A stretch of 64,000 nt of DNA, taken from contig NZ_JAUJZH010000033.1 of assembly GCF_030486595.1 (NCBI RefSeq), forward strand, positions 1 through 64,000, read 5' to 3'. Source of the stretch: Variovorax ginsengisoli. Lineage in GTDB: Bacteria > Pseudomonadota > Gammaproteobacteria > Burkholderiales > Burkholderiaceae_C. A model generated the notes under the pieces. That model ran no database searches. It saw only the letters and a list, made by a program, of their open reading frames with translations, and was not told the origin of the DNA. Below are positions 1 to 8,330 of the stretch, one piece after another. The translations under genes were made by a program, and so were the position numbers. The stretch's first letter is position 1, and each line of letters begins with the position of its first letter.

Positions 1-391
1 CAAGATGGGCGTTGATCTCCTCGAACAGCGCCTTGGTGAGGTCGTTGTCCAGCAGCAGGCGCCTGAACTTCAGCAGCGTGGTGGCGTCGGGAACCGCCTC
101 GTGCGACAGGTCGATGCCCACGAAGTCGCGCAGCGCCTGGCTGTCGTACAGCGCGTCCTCCAGCGCCTCGTCGGCCAGGCCGTACCACTGCTGGAGGCAG
201 TACATGCGCAGCATCCGGGACACGCCGATCGGCTGTCGGCCGACGCGCCCGCGCGTGGGGTACAGCGGCTCGATCACGGCAATCAGACGAGACCACGGCA
301 CGACGCGCTCCATGTCGGCCAAGAACTTCTCGCGCCGCGTGCGCTTCTTCTTCATCGCGTACTCGGCGCTGGCAAAACTGCGTTGGTTCAT
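1..391 (-). CDS. IS5 family transposase (N-terminal 130 residues, cut by window edge)
   Basis: Reading the minus strand from an ATG at 391 gives an uninterrupted frame to the window edge. The protein begins MNQRSFASAEYAMKKKRTRR and continues with the DUF772 transposase N-terminal domain typical of IS5 (segments such as GVSRMLRMYCLQQWYGLADE and PDATTLLKFRRLL are visible). The DDE catalytic domain would lie outside the window. The frame is intact as far as visible, so the element may be functional. The plus-strand frames over the same bases are antisense shadows. Confidence 0.85.
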   Translation of the reverse strand, partial: MNQRSFASAEYAMKKKRTRREKFLADMERVVPWSRLIAVIEPLYPTRGRVGRQPIGVSRMLRMYCLQQWYGLADEALEDALYDSQALRDFVGIDLSHEAVPDATTLLKFRRLLLDNDLTKALFEEINAHL

Positions 392-468
392 CTCGGAGGT
401 GCTGTGACTTGCGATGCCTTCACGCATGCACGGGCCGTGCCCGCAGCGACCTATTGATCAGCGTTTCC
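1..468 (-). mobile_element. IS5-family insertion sequence, one end only
   Basis: The segment contains the 5' part of an IS5-type transposase that runs off the left edge of the window. The likely element boundary is at about 468: read outward on the minus strand the end is GGAAACGCTGATCAATAG, resembling IS5-group terminal repeats, and it is followed at 469-472 by CTAG, which fits the YTAR target preference of IS5. The other end and the second target copy are outside the window, so the boundary is inferred. The element ends only 27 bp before the etfB start codon. Confidence 0.65.
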
Positions 469-495
469 CTAGTTCAAAAAAAGGGACATTCAATC

Positions 496-1245
496 ATGAA
501 GATTCTGGTCGCAGTGAAACGCGTTGTCGATTTCAACGTGAAGGTGCGCGTCAAGAGCGACGGCACCGGTGTCGACATTGCCAACGTGAAGATGAGCATG
601 AACCCCTTCGACGAGATCGCCGTCGAAGAAGCCGTGCGCCTGAAGGAGAAGGGCGCCGCCACCGAGATCATCGCGGTCTCGTGCGGCGATGCGAAGTGCC
701 AGGAGACCCTGCGCACCGCGATGGCCATCGGCGCCGACCGCGGCATCCTGGTCGAGACCACCGAAGAGCTGCAGCCGCTGGCCGTGGCCAAGCTGCTGAA
801 GGCGCTGGTCGACAAGGAGCAGCCCGGCCTGATCATCCTGGGCAAGCAGGCGATCGACGACGACGCCAACCAGACCGGCCAGATGCTGGCGGCGCTGGCG
901 GACCTGCCGCAGGCGACCTTCGCCTCGAAGGTCGAAGTGGCTGGGGACAAGGTCAACGTGACGCGTGAAGTCGATGGCGGCCTGGAGACCATTTCTCTTT
1001 CCGTGCCCGCGGTCATCACCACCGACCTGCGCCTGAACGAGCCGCGCTACGTGACCTTGCCCAACATCATGAAGGCCAAGAAGAAGCAGCTGGACATCGT
1101 GAAGCCGGAAGACCTGGGCGTAGATGTCAAGCCGCGCCTGAAGACCCTGAAGGTCAGCGAGCCGCCGAAGCGCGGCGCCGGCATCAAGGTGCCGGATGTC
1201 GCCACGCTGGTGGACAAGCTGAAGAACGAAGCCAAGGTGATCTGA
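496..1245 (+). CDS. etfB: Electron transfer flavoprotein subunit beta
   Basis: This is the beta (small) subunit of the soluble FAD/AMP-containing electron transfer flavoprotein, which takes electrons from acyl-CoA dehydrogenases and passes them to ETF-ubiquinone oxidoreductase. The 249-residue length is normal for the family. It begins MKILVAVKRVVDFNVKVRVK, contains the MSMNPFDEIAVEEAVRLKE signature and a conserved GKQAIDDDANQTGQ nucleotide-binding segment. An upstream in-frame ATG at 409 lies inside the IS end and was rejected; the start at 496 has the family N-terminus, preceded by AAGGGACA. It forms an operon with etfA, 11 bp downstream. Its native promoter may have been displaced, since the IS boundary is 27 bp upstream. 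Confidence 0.95.
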   Translation: MKILVAVKRVVDFNVKVRVKSDGTGVDIANVKMSMNPFDEIAVEEAVRLKEKGAATEIIAVSCGDAKCQETLRTAMAIGADRGILVETTEELQPLAVAKLLKALVDKEQPGLIILGKQAIDDDANQTGQMLAALADLPQATFASKVEVAGDKVNVTREVDGGLETISLSVPAVITTDLRLNEPRYVTLPNIMKAKKKQLDIVKPEDLGVDVKPRLKTLKVSEPPKRGAGIKVPDVATLVDKLKNEAKVI

Positions 1246-1256
1246 GGAACAACGAC

Positions 1257-2195
1257 ATGACCGTACTTGTTATTGCCGAACACGACCACGCCACGCTGAA
1301 GCCGGCGACCCTCAACACCGTGACTGCAGGCATCGCCTGCGCCAGCGGAGACGTCCACGTGCTGGTGGCCGGCGCCAACGCCGCCGAAGCCGGCAAGGCC
1401 GCGAGCCAAGTCGCAGGCGTGGCCAAGGTGATCGTCGCCGACAGCCCGTCCCTGGCCGAGAACCTGGCCGAGAACGTTGCAGCCCAGGTCCTGGCCATCG
1501 CCAAGAACTACAGCCACATCCTGTTCCCCTCGACCGCCAACGGCAAGAACGTCGCCCCGCGCGTGGCCGCCCTGCTGGATGTCGCCCAGATCAGCGACAT
1601 CACCAAGGTCGACAGCCCCGACACCTTCGAGCGGCCGATCTACGCGGGCAATGCGATTGCGATCGTGCAGAGCAGCGATGCGATCAAGGTCGTCACGGTG
1701 CGCACCACGGGCTTCGATGCGGCCGCTGCCACCGGTGGCAGCGCAGCGATCGAAACCGTCGACGGCGTCGCCGACAGCGGCAAGTCCAGCTTCGTCGGCC
1801 GCGAAGTCACCAAGAGCGAACGCCCCGAACTGACGGCCGCCAAGATCATCGTCTCGGGCGGCCGGGCGCTGGGCAGCGCCGAGAAGTTCCAGGAAGTGAT
1901 GGCGCCGCTGGCCGACAAGCTCAACGCGGGCCTGGGCGCCAGCCGCGCGGCGGTGGACGCGGGCTACGCCCCGAACGACTGGCAGGTCGGCCAGACCGGC
2001 AAGATCGTCGCCCCGCAGCTGTACATCGCCGCCGGCATCTCGGGCGCGATCCAGCATCTGGCGGGCATGAAGGACTCCAAGGTGATCGTGGCGATCAACA
2101 AGGACGAAGAGGCGCCGATCTTCTCGGTGGCCGACTACGGCCTGGTGGTCGACCTGTTCACGGCCGTGCCGGAATTTGTGAAAGCGCTGCACTGA
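1257..2195 (+). CDS. etfA: Electron transfer flavoprotein subunit alpha
   Basis: The 312-residue product is the FAD-binding partner of EtfB. The N-terminal domain (about 1-180, beginning MTVLVIAEHDHATLKPATLN) pairs with EtfB, and the C-terminal FAD domain is recognisable from ELTAAKIIVSGGRALGSAEK and the motifs VGQTGKIVAPQLYIAAGISG and GAIQHLAGMKDSKVIVAINK. An AGGAACAAC segment just before the ATG serves as ribosome binding site, and the gene is co-transcribed with etfB. In relatives an acyl-CoA dehydrogenase gene often follows; here only a broken stub remains. Confidence 0.96.
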   Translation: MTVLVIAEHDHATLKPATLNTVTAGIACASGDVHVLVAGANAAEAGKAASQVAGVAKVIVADSPSLAENLAENVAAQVLAIAKNYSHILFPSTANGKNVAPRVAALLDVAQISDITKVDSPDTFERPIYAGNAIAIVQSSDAIKVVTVRTTGFDAAAATGGSAAIETVDGVADSGKSSFVGREVTKSERPELTAAKIIVSGGRALGSAEKFQEVMAPLADKLNAGLGASRAAVDAGYAPNDWQVGQTGKIVAPQLYIAAGISGAIQHLAGMKDSKVIVAINKDEEAPIFSVADYGLVVDLFTAVPEFVKALH

Positions 2196-2222
2196 TCTGC
2201 GGTCGAACTCGAGGAAATCCCC

Positions 2223-2365
2223 ATGAGCTATCAATCCCCCTCTAGGACATGCTGTTCCGCATGACCGAACTCGCGGCCCTCGACCAGATAGCCAGGCTCC
2301 CTAGTTTCGTTGCACAGGTGACGACGCGGAGGGCCTTGACCGTTCCTTCGACTCCACTGACTTGA
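2223..2365 (+). pseudogene. Truncated, frameshifted 5' remnant of an acyl-CoA dehydrogenase gene
   Basis: Behind etfA a good ribosome binding site (GAGGAAATCCCC) precedes an ATG that encodes MSYQSP and then loses frame. One base out of register, from 2246, the sequence reads DMLFRMTELAALDQIARLPS, which matches the usual start of the acyl-CoA dehydrogenase that follows etfBA in Burkholderiales (MSYxAPLKDMLFxMxELAGL pattern, recalled family knowledge). Similarity ends near 2310 and the frame stops at 2363. The rest of a roughly 1.8-kb gene is missing and is replaced by the convergent AraC gene. Both a one-base loss and a large deletion must have occurred. Confidence 0.7.
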
Positions 2366-2378
2366 GCGTCCAGCTCCT

Positions 2379-3377
2379 TCAAGTTGCTGGGGGTACGGAT
2401 GGCCACGCCGAGGCGCTGCAGCCAAACTGCTGTCGGAACCAACGAGAAAACGCGCTAGGGCCATTGAATCCAAGCAGCAGGGCAATTTCCACATGCTTGC
2501 GCGGGGGTCCGCTCAAATATCGCTGGACAAGCTCGCGTCGCACCTCGTTCAGCAGTTCGTTGTACGACAAGCCTTCGCGCAAGAGGTGACGTCGTACGGT
2601 GCGTTCGTCCACGCATAGATACCGCGCAATATGCCCAAGCGTACATTTTCCGGAGGGCAGCAGCGTCAGTGCCAACTGGCGCACCCTCTCTGCTGCTGAT
2701 TGATTCTGTCCAGCAGCAACCGACTCCACGTACTGCTGCGCGTACCGATCCAGCCGTGAGTATGTGGAAAGCGGCATCTCCAAGTCACCAGCCAAACACG
2801 TGATGCCATTGAAGGAGGCGCCATATTCAACCCTGCGAGCAAAGAAGCGGGTTGACGTGCGCGCATCTTTGGGTGCCGCGTGCACGAAGCAAACGTTCTG
2901 GGCACGCCAGGTCTCCGGCAAGGCATGCCGAAAAAAACGATAGACCATGCCCACCGACAGCTCCATCGGCTGACGCACCGAAGAGCCGCGCCCGAGGAAT
3001 TCGAACTGAATGGAGGCCGTCTCGTCATCCTCTTCGAGCCAGAGATGCAGGGCCTCGTTGTGCACGCGCATATAGCGCATCAGCATGTCCACCGCCGGGC
3101 GCAGGGTAGCCTGCTCGCGCACGACTAATGCGAGCGGTCCCAAAATAGAGAACTGGCGTGTCGCAGCCAGTCGCAAGCCGAAATCCTCCCATCCTGAGCG
3201 CTTCGCAGATTCCTCGAGCAGCTCTCCCGTGGCAATCAAGGAAATCTTGAGATCCGGATTCTCCAGACAGGACGGTTCCAGACCGACGCTTTCCAGCATG
3301 CCAATGGGATCAAGGCCGGCTTCGCGCGCGACCGTTGCATAGTTGGTCAGACAAGCGCTGCGAACAAGAGGAGTCAT
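2379..3377 (-). CDS. AraC family transcriptional regulator with arabinose-binding-type N-domain
   Basis: The 332-residue protein has the architecture of the OruR/ArgR-like AraC subgroup: an N-terminal Arabinose_bd-type ligand domain (about 1-215, with SILGPLALVVREQATLRPAV) and a C-terminal pair of helix-turn-helix motifs (about 230-330). The HTH region shows the hallmark LPSGKCTLGHIARYLCVDER, RTVRRHLLREGLSYNELLNE and the second-HTH segment IALLLGFNGPSAFSRWFRQQ. It is transcribed away from the dioxygenase operon that starts 110 bp to its right, so it is probably the activator of that operon. Two TGTCCG direct half-sites in the gap fit this. Confidence 0.9.
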   Translation of the reverse strand: MTPLVRSACLTNYATVAREAGLDPIGMLESVGLEPSCLENPDLKISLIATGELLEESAKRSGWEDFGLRLAATRQFSILGPLALVVREQATLRPAVDMLMRYMRVHNEALHLWLEEDDETASIQFEFLGRGSSVRQPMELSVGMVYRFFRHALPETWRAQNVCFVHAAPKDARTSTRFFARRVEYGASFNGITCLAGDLEMPLSTYSRLDRYAQQYVESVAAGQNQSAAERVRQLALTLLPSGKCTLGHIARYLCVDERTVRRHLLREGLSYNELLNEVRRELVQRYLSGPPRKHVEIALLLGFNGPSAFSRWFRQQFGCSASAWPSVPPAT

Positions 3378-3390
3378 TGTTTACCCTCGG

Positions 3391-3417
3391 TGTCCGTTAA
3401 TGCTAAGCGAATGTCCG
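3391..3417 (+). promoter_or_regulatory. Probable AraC-type operator: two TGTCCG direct repeats 21 bp apart
   Basis: TGTCCG occurs at 3391-3396 and again at 3412-3417, giving a period of exactly 21 bp, two helical turns. AraC-family proteins bind tandem half-sites at this spacing. The site lies between the divergent AraC gene (start 3377) and the dioxygenase operon. The repeat is seen directly; its role is inferred. Confidence 0.5.
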
Positions 3418-3487
3418 AAATAGTCAACTCGGAAGACGCGGCAAATCTATGCTCTCTCCACACGTTGGCCAATGGAGCACGCAAGCA

Positions 3488-4543
3488 ATGATCGAAAACT
3501 ATCTTCCTTATCAGCACCCCAGCGCCTGGAAAGGCGGGGCCATCAGCGGCTCGACTGAATGGATCGTCAAGCTGGATGACGAGGAGAACGAGATCCTGCA
3601 TCGGGCGGTTGTGCGTGCACGCCTGCAGGGGCTTGGAATTCCTCGCATGCGGGCGTCGGATCTCGCGCTCGGTTCGCTTGGCGAAAAACTGGAGCGCATC
3701 CAGTCGGAAGTGATGATCGGGCGCGGATTTGTCTTGGTCGAGGGCTTCGACATCGATCGCTATTCGCTGGAGGATGCCGCCCTCGCGTACTGGGGCATTG
3801 GCATGCATCTGGGTTGCGGCGCGGCGCAAAACGCGCAAGGCGATCTCCTTGGGCACGTTACCAATCTTGGCGTTGACTATCGGGCCGACGCGAGGGCTCG
3901 CGGGTACCAAACTCGACTGAACCTTCCGTTTCACAACGACGCAATGGACGTCGTGGGACTGATGTGCGTCCATCCGGCCCGGAGGGGCGGTTTGTCCCGC
4001 ATTGTCAGCTCGGTCACGATACATAACGAAGTGCTGCGCATTCGCCCCGACTTGATGTCAGTGGCCTGGGCCGATTTCCACATTGATCGTCGGGGCGAGG
4101 CTCCTGAGGGCAAGCGGGGCTACTACAGCGGGCCCTTGTTCAGTCGCATCGACGGGCGATTGTTTGGTCGATACAACCGCGAGTACATCGAATCGGCTCA
4201 GCGTTTTTCCGAAGTGCCTCGCCTGACTGCCGCGCAGATCGAACTCATGGATCTGATCGACTCCCTTTGCAATGACCCCGAACTGCATCTGTCGATGGAA
4301 CTGAAGCGCGGGGATTTGCAGTTCATCTGCAACTACACAACGCTTCATTCCAGAACGGAATATGAGGACGGAACCGACGCCGCTTCCCGGCGATACCTGC
4401 TTCGTCTATGGCTGGATAGCGGCGTGCTCGCGAAGCTTCCGCCTTCGTACGAGGAGCGCTACTCGGATATGCGGGAGTGGCAGCGCCATCCCCGCCCCCC
4501 CATTTTCGAGCTCTCGGCCGTGCATGCCGAACTGGCTCACTGA
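3488..4543 (+). CDS. TauD/TfdA-like Fe(II)/2-oxoglutarate dioxygenase (first of two)
   Basis: The product belongs to the TauD/TfdA-type non-haem Fe(II)/2-oxoglutarate dioxygenases, which hydroxylate substrates while decarboxylating 2-oxoglutarate. In the 351-residue form the iron ligands are probably H149-x-D151 (in LPFHNDAMDVVGL) and H287 (in YTTLHSRTEYED), with the 2-oxoglutarate-binding Arg at about 302 (RRYLLRLWL). An upstream ATG at 3449 would add 13 residues; 3488 was preferred because it gives a start aligned with the second copy, but neither has a strong ribosome binding site. The substrate is unknown. It is the first gene of an operon with a second dioxygenase 28 bp downstream. Confidence 0.85.
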   Translation: MIENYLPYQHPSAWKGGAISGSTEWIVKLDDEENEILHRAVVRARLQGLGIPRMRASDLALGSLGEKLERIQSEVMIGRGFVLVEGFDIDRYSLEDAALAYWGIGMHLGCGAAQNAQGDLLGHVTNLGVDYRADARARGYQTRLNLPFHNDAMDVVGLMCVHPARRGGLSRIVSSVTIHNEVLRIRPDLMSVAWADFHIDRRGEAPEGKRGYYSGPLFSRIDGRLFGRYNREYIESAQRFSEVPRLTAAQIELMDLIDSLCNDPELHLSMELKRGDLQFICNYTTLHSRTEYEDGTDAASRRYLLRLWLDSGVLAKLPPSYEERYSDMREWQRHPRPPIFELSAVHAELAH

Positions 4544-4571
4544 ATGAATGCCGCCATCAAAAGGACCGACC

Positions 4572-5648
4572 ATGAGCACAGAATTCGCATGTGACCAAGA
4601 GACTGGCCTGCCCGTCTTCCAGAACGAGCAATGCTGGTACGGAAGGGATCTGCAGCAAAGCCCGGAGTGGGTTTACGAGCTCTCGGGGCGGGAACAGCTG
4701 GAGGTCCGGGACGCGGTGGCGAATGCGATCGAGCGCAATGTCGATCTTGTGTCAATGACCACCGCGGATTTCGCCCTGGGCTCGTTCGGCGTGAGACTGG
4801 TGGAAATCGGGCGTGAGATCAAGCACGGACGAGGCTTTGCGCTCATCCGTGGGCTGAATACCCTGGGGTTGACGTTGCAGGAGCAAGCCTGTGCGTTTCG
4901 CGGGATCGGCGCGCACTTCGGGGAGGCTGTCTCGCAGAATGCCAAGGGTCATGTGCTCGGCCATGTGGCCAATCTCGGACTTGACTATTCCGACCCCACC
5001 ACTCGCGGGTACCAGACACCGGCGGAGCTGCGTTTCCATACCGATGCAGCAGACATCGTGGGCTTGATGTGCATCCAGCGGGCCCGCTCGGGCGGACTGT
5101 CACGCATTGCGAGTTCCACCACCGTTTGGAATGAGGCGGTCCGGCACCGTCCCGACTTGGCGGCAGAGCTGACCAAGACCTATTGCTTCACCCGGTGGGG
5201 CGAGGAGCGCCCGGGGCAGAGGCCATTCTTTCAGATCCCGCCGTTTCGCCAACATCGCGAGCGAATGGTTGCGGTCTTCATCGCGGGTGCCATCGAGAAA
5301 GCGCAGGCGCTACCCGGGGTCGCTCCGCTGACGCGGCAGCAGCGCGAAGCCATCGCGCTTGTCAATGAGTTGGCCGGCGACGACGAGATCCGTCTGGACA
5401 TGGAGTTCCGGCCGGGCGACATGCAATTCCTGCTCAACCATGGGATCCTCCATGCACGGACTGCGTACGAAGACTTTCCCGAACCCGACAAGCGCCGCCA
5501 CCTGTTGCGCCTATGGCTGGCCTGCCCGGATGGCCCAGCGTTGCCCGACTACATGACGACGGAGTTCCAAGGTCGCACCGCCAGCGGTCGCCCGGATGGC
5601 ATCCACCTGCCCGGGGTGGAACTCAAGGCCAATCTGTTTCCGGACTGA
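4572..5648 (+). CDS. TauD/TfdA-like Fe(II)/2-oxoglutarate dioxygenase (second of two)
   Basis: This 358-residue enzyme is a diverged relative of the preceding gene. The iron ligands H156-x-D158 (RFHTDAADIVGLM) and H294 (NHGILHARTAYED) and the 2-oxoglutarate Arg at about 309 (KRRHLLRLWL) are all present, so both copies look catalytically competent. The start at 4572 follows AAAAGGACCGACC and gives the MSTEFACDQETG N-terminus; the in-frame ATG at 4548 lies before the ribosome binding site. Two adjacent dioxygenases could form a heteromer or act on successive substrates. A Bug-type receptor follows after 89 bp. Confidence 0.87.
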   Translation: MSTEFACDQETGLPVFQNEQCWYGRDLQQSPEWVYELSGREQLEVRDAVANAIERNVDLVSMTTADFALGSFGVRLVEIGREIKHGRGFALIRGLNTLGLTLQEQACAFRGIGAHFGEAVSQNAKGHVLGHVANLGLDYSDPTTRGYQTPAELRFHTDAADIVGLMCIQRARSGGLSRIASSTTVWNEAVRHRPDLAAELTKTYCFTRWGEERPGQRPFFQIPPFRQHRERMVAVFIAGAIEKAQALPGVAPLTRQQREAIALVNELAGDDEIRLDMEFRPGDMQFLLNHGILHARTAYEDFPEPDKRRHLLRLWLACPDGPALPDYMTTEFQGRTASGRPDGIHLPGVELKANLFPD

Positions 5649-5737
5649 GCCGGCAACCTGCAGGTGTTCCGGTGCCGCCAGATCGTTCATTGAAAGCATT
5701 GACCACGGCCCCGCCTTGCGGGTGCGAAGGAAACGAA

Positions 5738-6730
5738 ATGATCAGAAACTCTAGACCAGGCATTGGGTGCTGGCTGCTCGCAGCCGCCGCGCTTTTCCAG
5801 GTCAACCACGCCACCGCGACCGAGGAGAGCTGGCCAGCCGCCCGCCCGATTCGCATGGTGATACCCGCAGGTGCCGGCGCCGGCACCGACATCTTTGCCC
5901 GCCTGATCGGAACACGTCTGGGACAGGCGCTCAAGCAGACCATCGTCTACGACAACAAGCCCGGTGCCAACGGCATCATCGGCAATGACAGCGTCGCCAA
6001 ATCGGTGGCGGACGGCTACACGATCTTGTTCAGCAATGCATCGGCGGTGGCCGTGAATCCGGCCATTCAGCCGAAGCTGCCATACCAAACGCTCAAGGAT
6101 CTGGTTCCGATCGCTCAGATTGGCGCAGGCGGCGTGCTGCTCGTCACGACACCGGACGTCGGGGTCAGCGACATGAAGGGACTTGTCAGGTATCTGAAAT
6201 CGAACCCCGGAAAACTCGGCTACGGGACATGGGGCATGGGCTCCACGGGACATCTGTCGATGGAAGCGTTGAAGGCGAAGGAAGGCTTGAATATTTCCCA
6301 TGTCCCTTACAAGACCATGGGGCAGGTCCTGACTGATCTGCAAGGCGGCACGCTGCAGATCGCCTTCGTCGATGCGTCCTCGCCGTTGGCTCTGATCAAG
6401 GCCGGAAAGCTGGTGCCGCTAGGGGTCACAGGCTCCCACCGCCTCCCCGCGCTTGCCGGCGTGCCGACCATGCAGGAACAAGGCTATCGGCTCGGTGCCG
6501 ATGGCTGGTATGGCCTGTTCGCGCCCTTCGGAACGCCACAGCCGGTAATTCAGCGTCTCAACTTGGAAATCAATCAGATTCTGGCGGCACCGGACATGCG
6601 ACCGGTTCTCGAGGCCTGGAACCTGAGCAGATTTCCGATCAAGACACCCGCCGAATTCGCGCAGACGGTACGCGAAGACCTCGAGCAGTGGAAGGAAATT
6701 GCCACTACGGCTCACGTCACGCTCGAATAG
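5738..6730 (+). CDS. Bug-family (TctC-like) periplasmic solute-binding protein
   Basis: The 330-residue protein has a Sec signal peptide (about 1-26, WLLAAAALFQVNHATATEES) and the Bug receptor signature, including PIRMVIPAGAGAGTDIFARL, the KPGANGIIGNDSVAKS loop and DGYTILFSNAS. Bug proteins bind carboxylates and other small metabolites in the periplasm. No TctA/TctB membrane genes are nearby, so it is an orphan receptor, common in this group of bacteria. The ATG at 5738 is preceded by GAAGGAAACGAA. Its position behind the two dioxygenases suggests it binds their substrate or a precursor. Confidence 0.9.
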   Translation: MIRNSRPGIGCWLLAAAALFQVNHATATEESWPAARPIRMVIPAGAGAGTDIFARLIGTRLGQALKQTIVYDNKPGANGIIGNDSVAKSVADGYTILFSNASAVAVNPAIQPKLPYQTLKDLVPIAQIGAGGVLLVTTPDVGVSDMKGLVRYLKSNPGKLGYGTWGMGSTGHLSMEALKAKEGLNISHVPYKTMGQVLTDLQGGTLQIAFVDASSPLALIKAGKLVPLGVTGSHRLPALAGVPTMQEQGYRLGADGWYGLFAPFGTPQPVIQRLNLEINQILAAPDMRPVLEAWNLSRFPIKTPAEFAQTVREDLEQWKEIATTAHVTLE

Positions 6731-6818
6731 CCGGGCGTACGCGGCAACAGGGCGATCCAACGACGCAGCAATTGTGCCCAGCGAGCTTTCGCGATTGTCG
6801 CATTGGGGGAGTAGAGAT

Positions 6819-7610
6819 ATGGCTGGCACCGATACGAAGTTTCTTGCAGAGTGTTTCGGGCTGAGCGGTCTGACGGTGGTCGTCACTGGCGCGGGCTCGG
6901 GCATCGGCCGCCAGGCCGCGCTCACCTTGGCGGCGACGGGTGCCGAGGTGGCGTTGCTGGGCCGGCGAGAGCAAGCGCTGAGAGAGACAGCGGACCTCAT
7001 CACCGAGAGGGGCGGCCGCGCACGCAGATTCTGTGTCGACGTCACACACCGACAAGCCGTGAGCGAGACGTTGGACGAGGTACAGGGGAGCATGGCACCG
7101 CTGTGGGCGCTGGTCAACAATGCCGGAGTGGGCGGGCGCGCTGCGTTGCTTGAAGTCAGCGAGGCACAGGTCGACCAGATTCTTGGCGTCAACACCAAGG
7201 CCGCGCTCTTCGTGGCGACGGCCTTTGCGGAGCGCCTCATCGCGAGAGAGCTGCCCGGCCGCATCATCAACATCTGCTCGCTCGCCGCGCAGACGCATCC
7301 GTTGAACTTGGCAATCTATGGAGCTAGCAAGGCCGCGCTCGAGCATTTGACGCGATCGATGGCCCGCGAATGGTCTTCACATCGCATCAACGTGAACGCA
7401 ATCAACCCGGGATACATCGAGACCGACATCAACCGTGCGATGTTCCAGACTCCAGCCGGCAGGAAGGTGGTCGAAGGCTTGCCGCGCCAACGCCTGGGCA
7501 CGCCTGACGCGCTTGACGGGGTCCTGTTGCTGCTCGCCTCCACGGCGAGCGCATTCATTACCGGCTCGACGCTCGTCGTCGACGATGCTCAACGCTTCGG
7601 CGTGAGCTAG
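6819..7610 (+). CDS. SDR family NAD(P)-dependent oxidoreductase
   Basis: A classical short-chain dehydrogenase/reductase of 263 residues. The cofactor motif VTGAGSGIGRQAAL is near residue 20, the structural NNAGVGG motif near residue 100, and the catalytic Tyr/Lys in IYGASKAALEHLTRS with the upstream Ser in INICSLAAQ. The PGYIETDIN segment and C-terminal ITGSTLVVDDAQ are also typical. The start at 6819 follows GGGGGAGTAGAGAT. It is the last gene of the AraC-controlled dioxygenase operon and probably oxidises the hydroxylated product; the substrate is unknown. Confidence 0.9.
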   Translation: MAGTDTKFLAECFGLSGLTVVVTGAGSGIGRQAALTLAATGAEVALLGRREQALRETADLITERGGRARRFCVDVTHRQAVSETLDEVQGSMAPLWALVNNAGVGGRAALLEVSEAQVDQILGVNTKAALFVATAFAERLIARELPGRIINICSLAAQTHPLNLAIYGASKAALEHLTRSMAREWSSHRINVNAINPGYIETDINRAMFQTPAGRKVVEGLPRQRLGTPDALDGVLLLLASTASAFITGSTLVVDDAQRFGVS

Positions 7611-7649
7611 CGTTGGCCGAGTGCTGCGCTGCGGGGGAGTTGTCGCCCG

Positions 7650-8330
7650 GCCAGATGGAGCACGTCGGACGCCAAGTAGTCTGCCAGCGAGGCGTACGTT
7701 GCGGGTTTGCTTCGCGTACGCACCGCCGCGCGATCCGAGCCTGCACTCCTGCTCTTTGGCTACGGCGTCTACTTCAGACAGGATTTCAACGGGCTCGTCT
7801 GCACGACGAGCGACCTGGATGCACCGAACCCGATGGCCGACCCGGTGATGGCGCGCTATGCGCCACAGGTTCTCGAAGCCTCCGCCGGTTCGGCGCGCAT
7901 GAGCACGGTCGACAGGGCGCGCAATATCCTGCTCCGGTGGGCGGCGCCAGGACGTCCGGCCTCCCCAACTGATCGCATGAGTGCATCAACCGGCGGGAAA
8001 TGCTGGTTCGCATCGAGCCAGGTCAGGAATGCTGCCAACCTTGGTGCTGCTGCCTTCTGGCAAATGCTCGATCGAGCAGGTGGCGCAGCAATTTGGCGTC
8101 GATCGGCGGACCGTGCATCGGCGTTTCGTCCGCGAGGGCACGGCGTTCCGAGAGATTGTGAACAGCATCCGCCGGGAACTTGCCGTGCACTACATCGACG
8201 ACGGCACGCGGCCACTGTCGCGGATTGCCGAGCTGCTCGGGTTTTGCGTTGAGTGCTTTCTCGCAGTGGTACAAGCAGCAGTTCGGCGAGGTTGCCGGAC
8301 TGCGACACCGCATGAACGTCGGTGCAGAAC
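7650..8330 (+). pseudogene. Degraded AraC family regulator gene
   Basis: Recognisable AraC pieces lie in three different frames. FAYAPPRDPS (near 7710) is in one frame, the Arabinose_bd-like YGVYFRQDFNGLVCTTSDLD and DPVMARYAPQVLE (7760-7880) in a second, and the DNA-binding segment LLPSGKCSIEQVAQQFGVDR, RTVHRRFVREGTAFREIVNS, LSRIAELLGF (8050-8240) in a third. The second HTH helix then shifts again, because SAFSQWYKQQFGEVA can be read out of frame from about 8250. At least three frameshifts mean no functional protein. It resembles the AraC gene at 2379-3377 in domain type. Confidence 0.75.

Noticed and set aside
474..1022. Long open frame antisense to etfB
   Set aside because: High GC content creates long antisense frames; the plus strand encodes a clear ETF beta subunit and the antisense product has no domain.
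2299..2310. CCCTAGTTT inside the acyl-CoA dehydrogenase stub, similar to the IS5 junction CCCTAGTTC
   Set aside because: Only nine bases match and no terminal repeat adjoins it; coincidence is likely.
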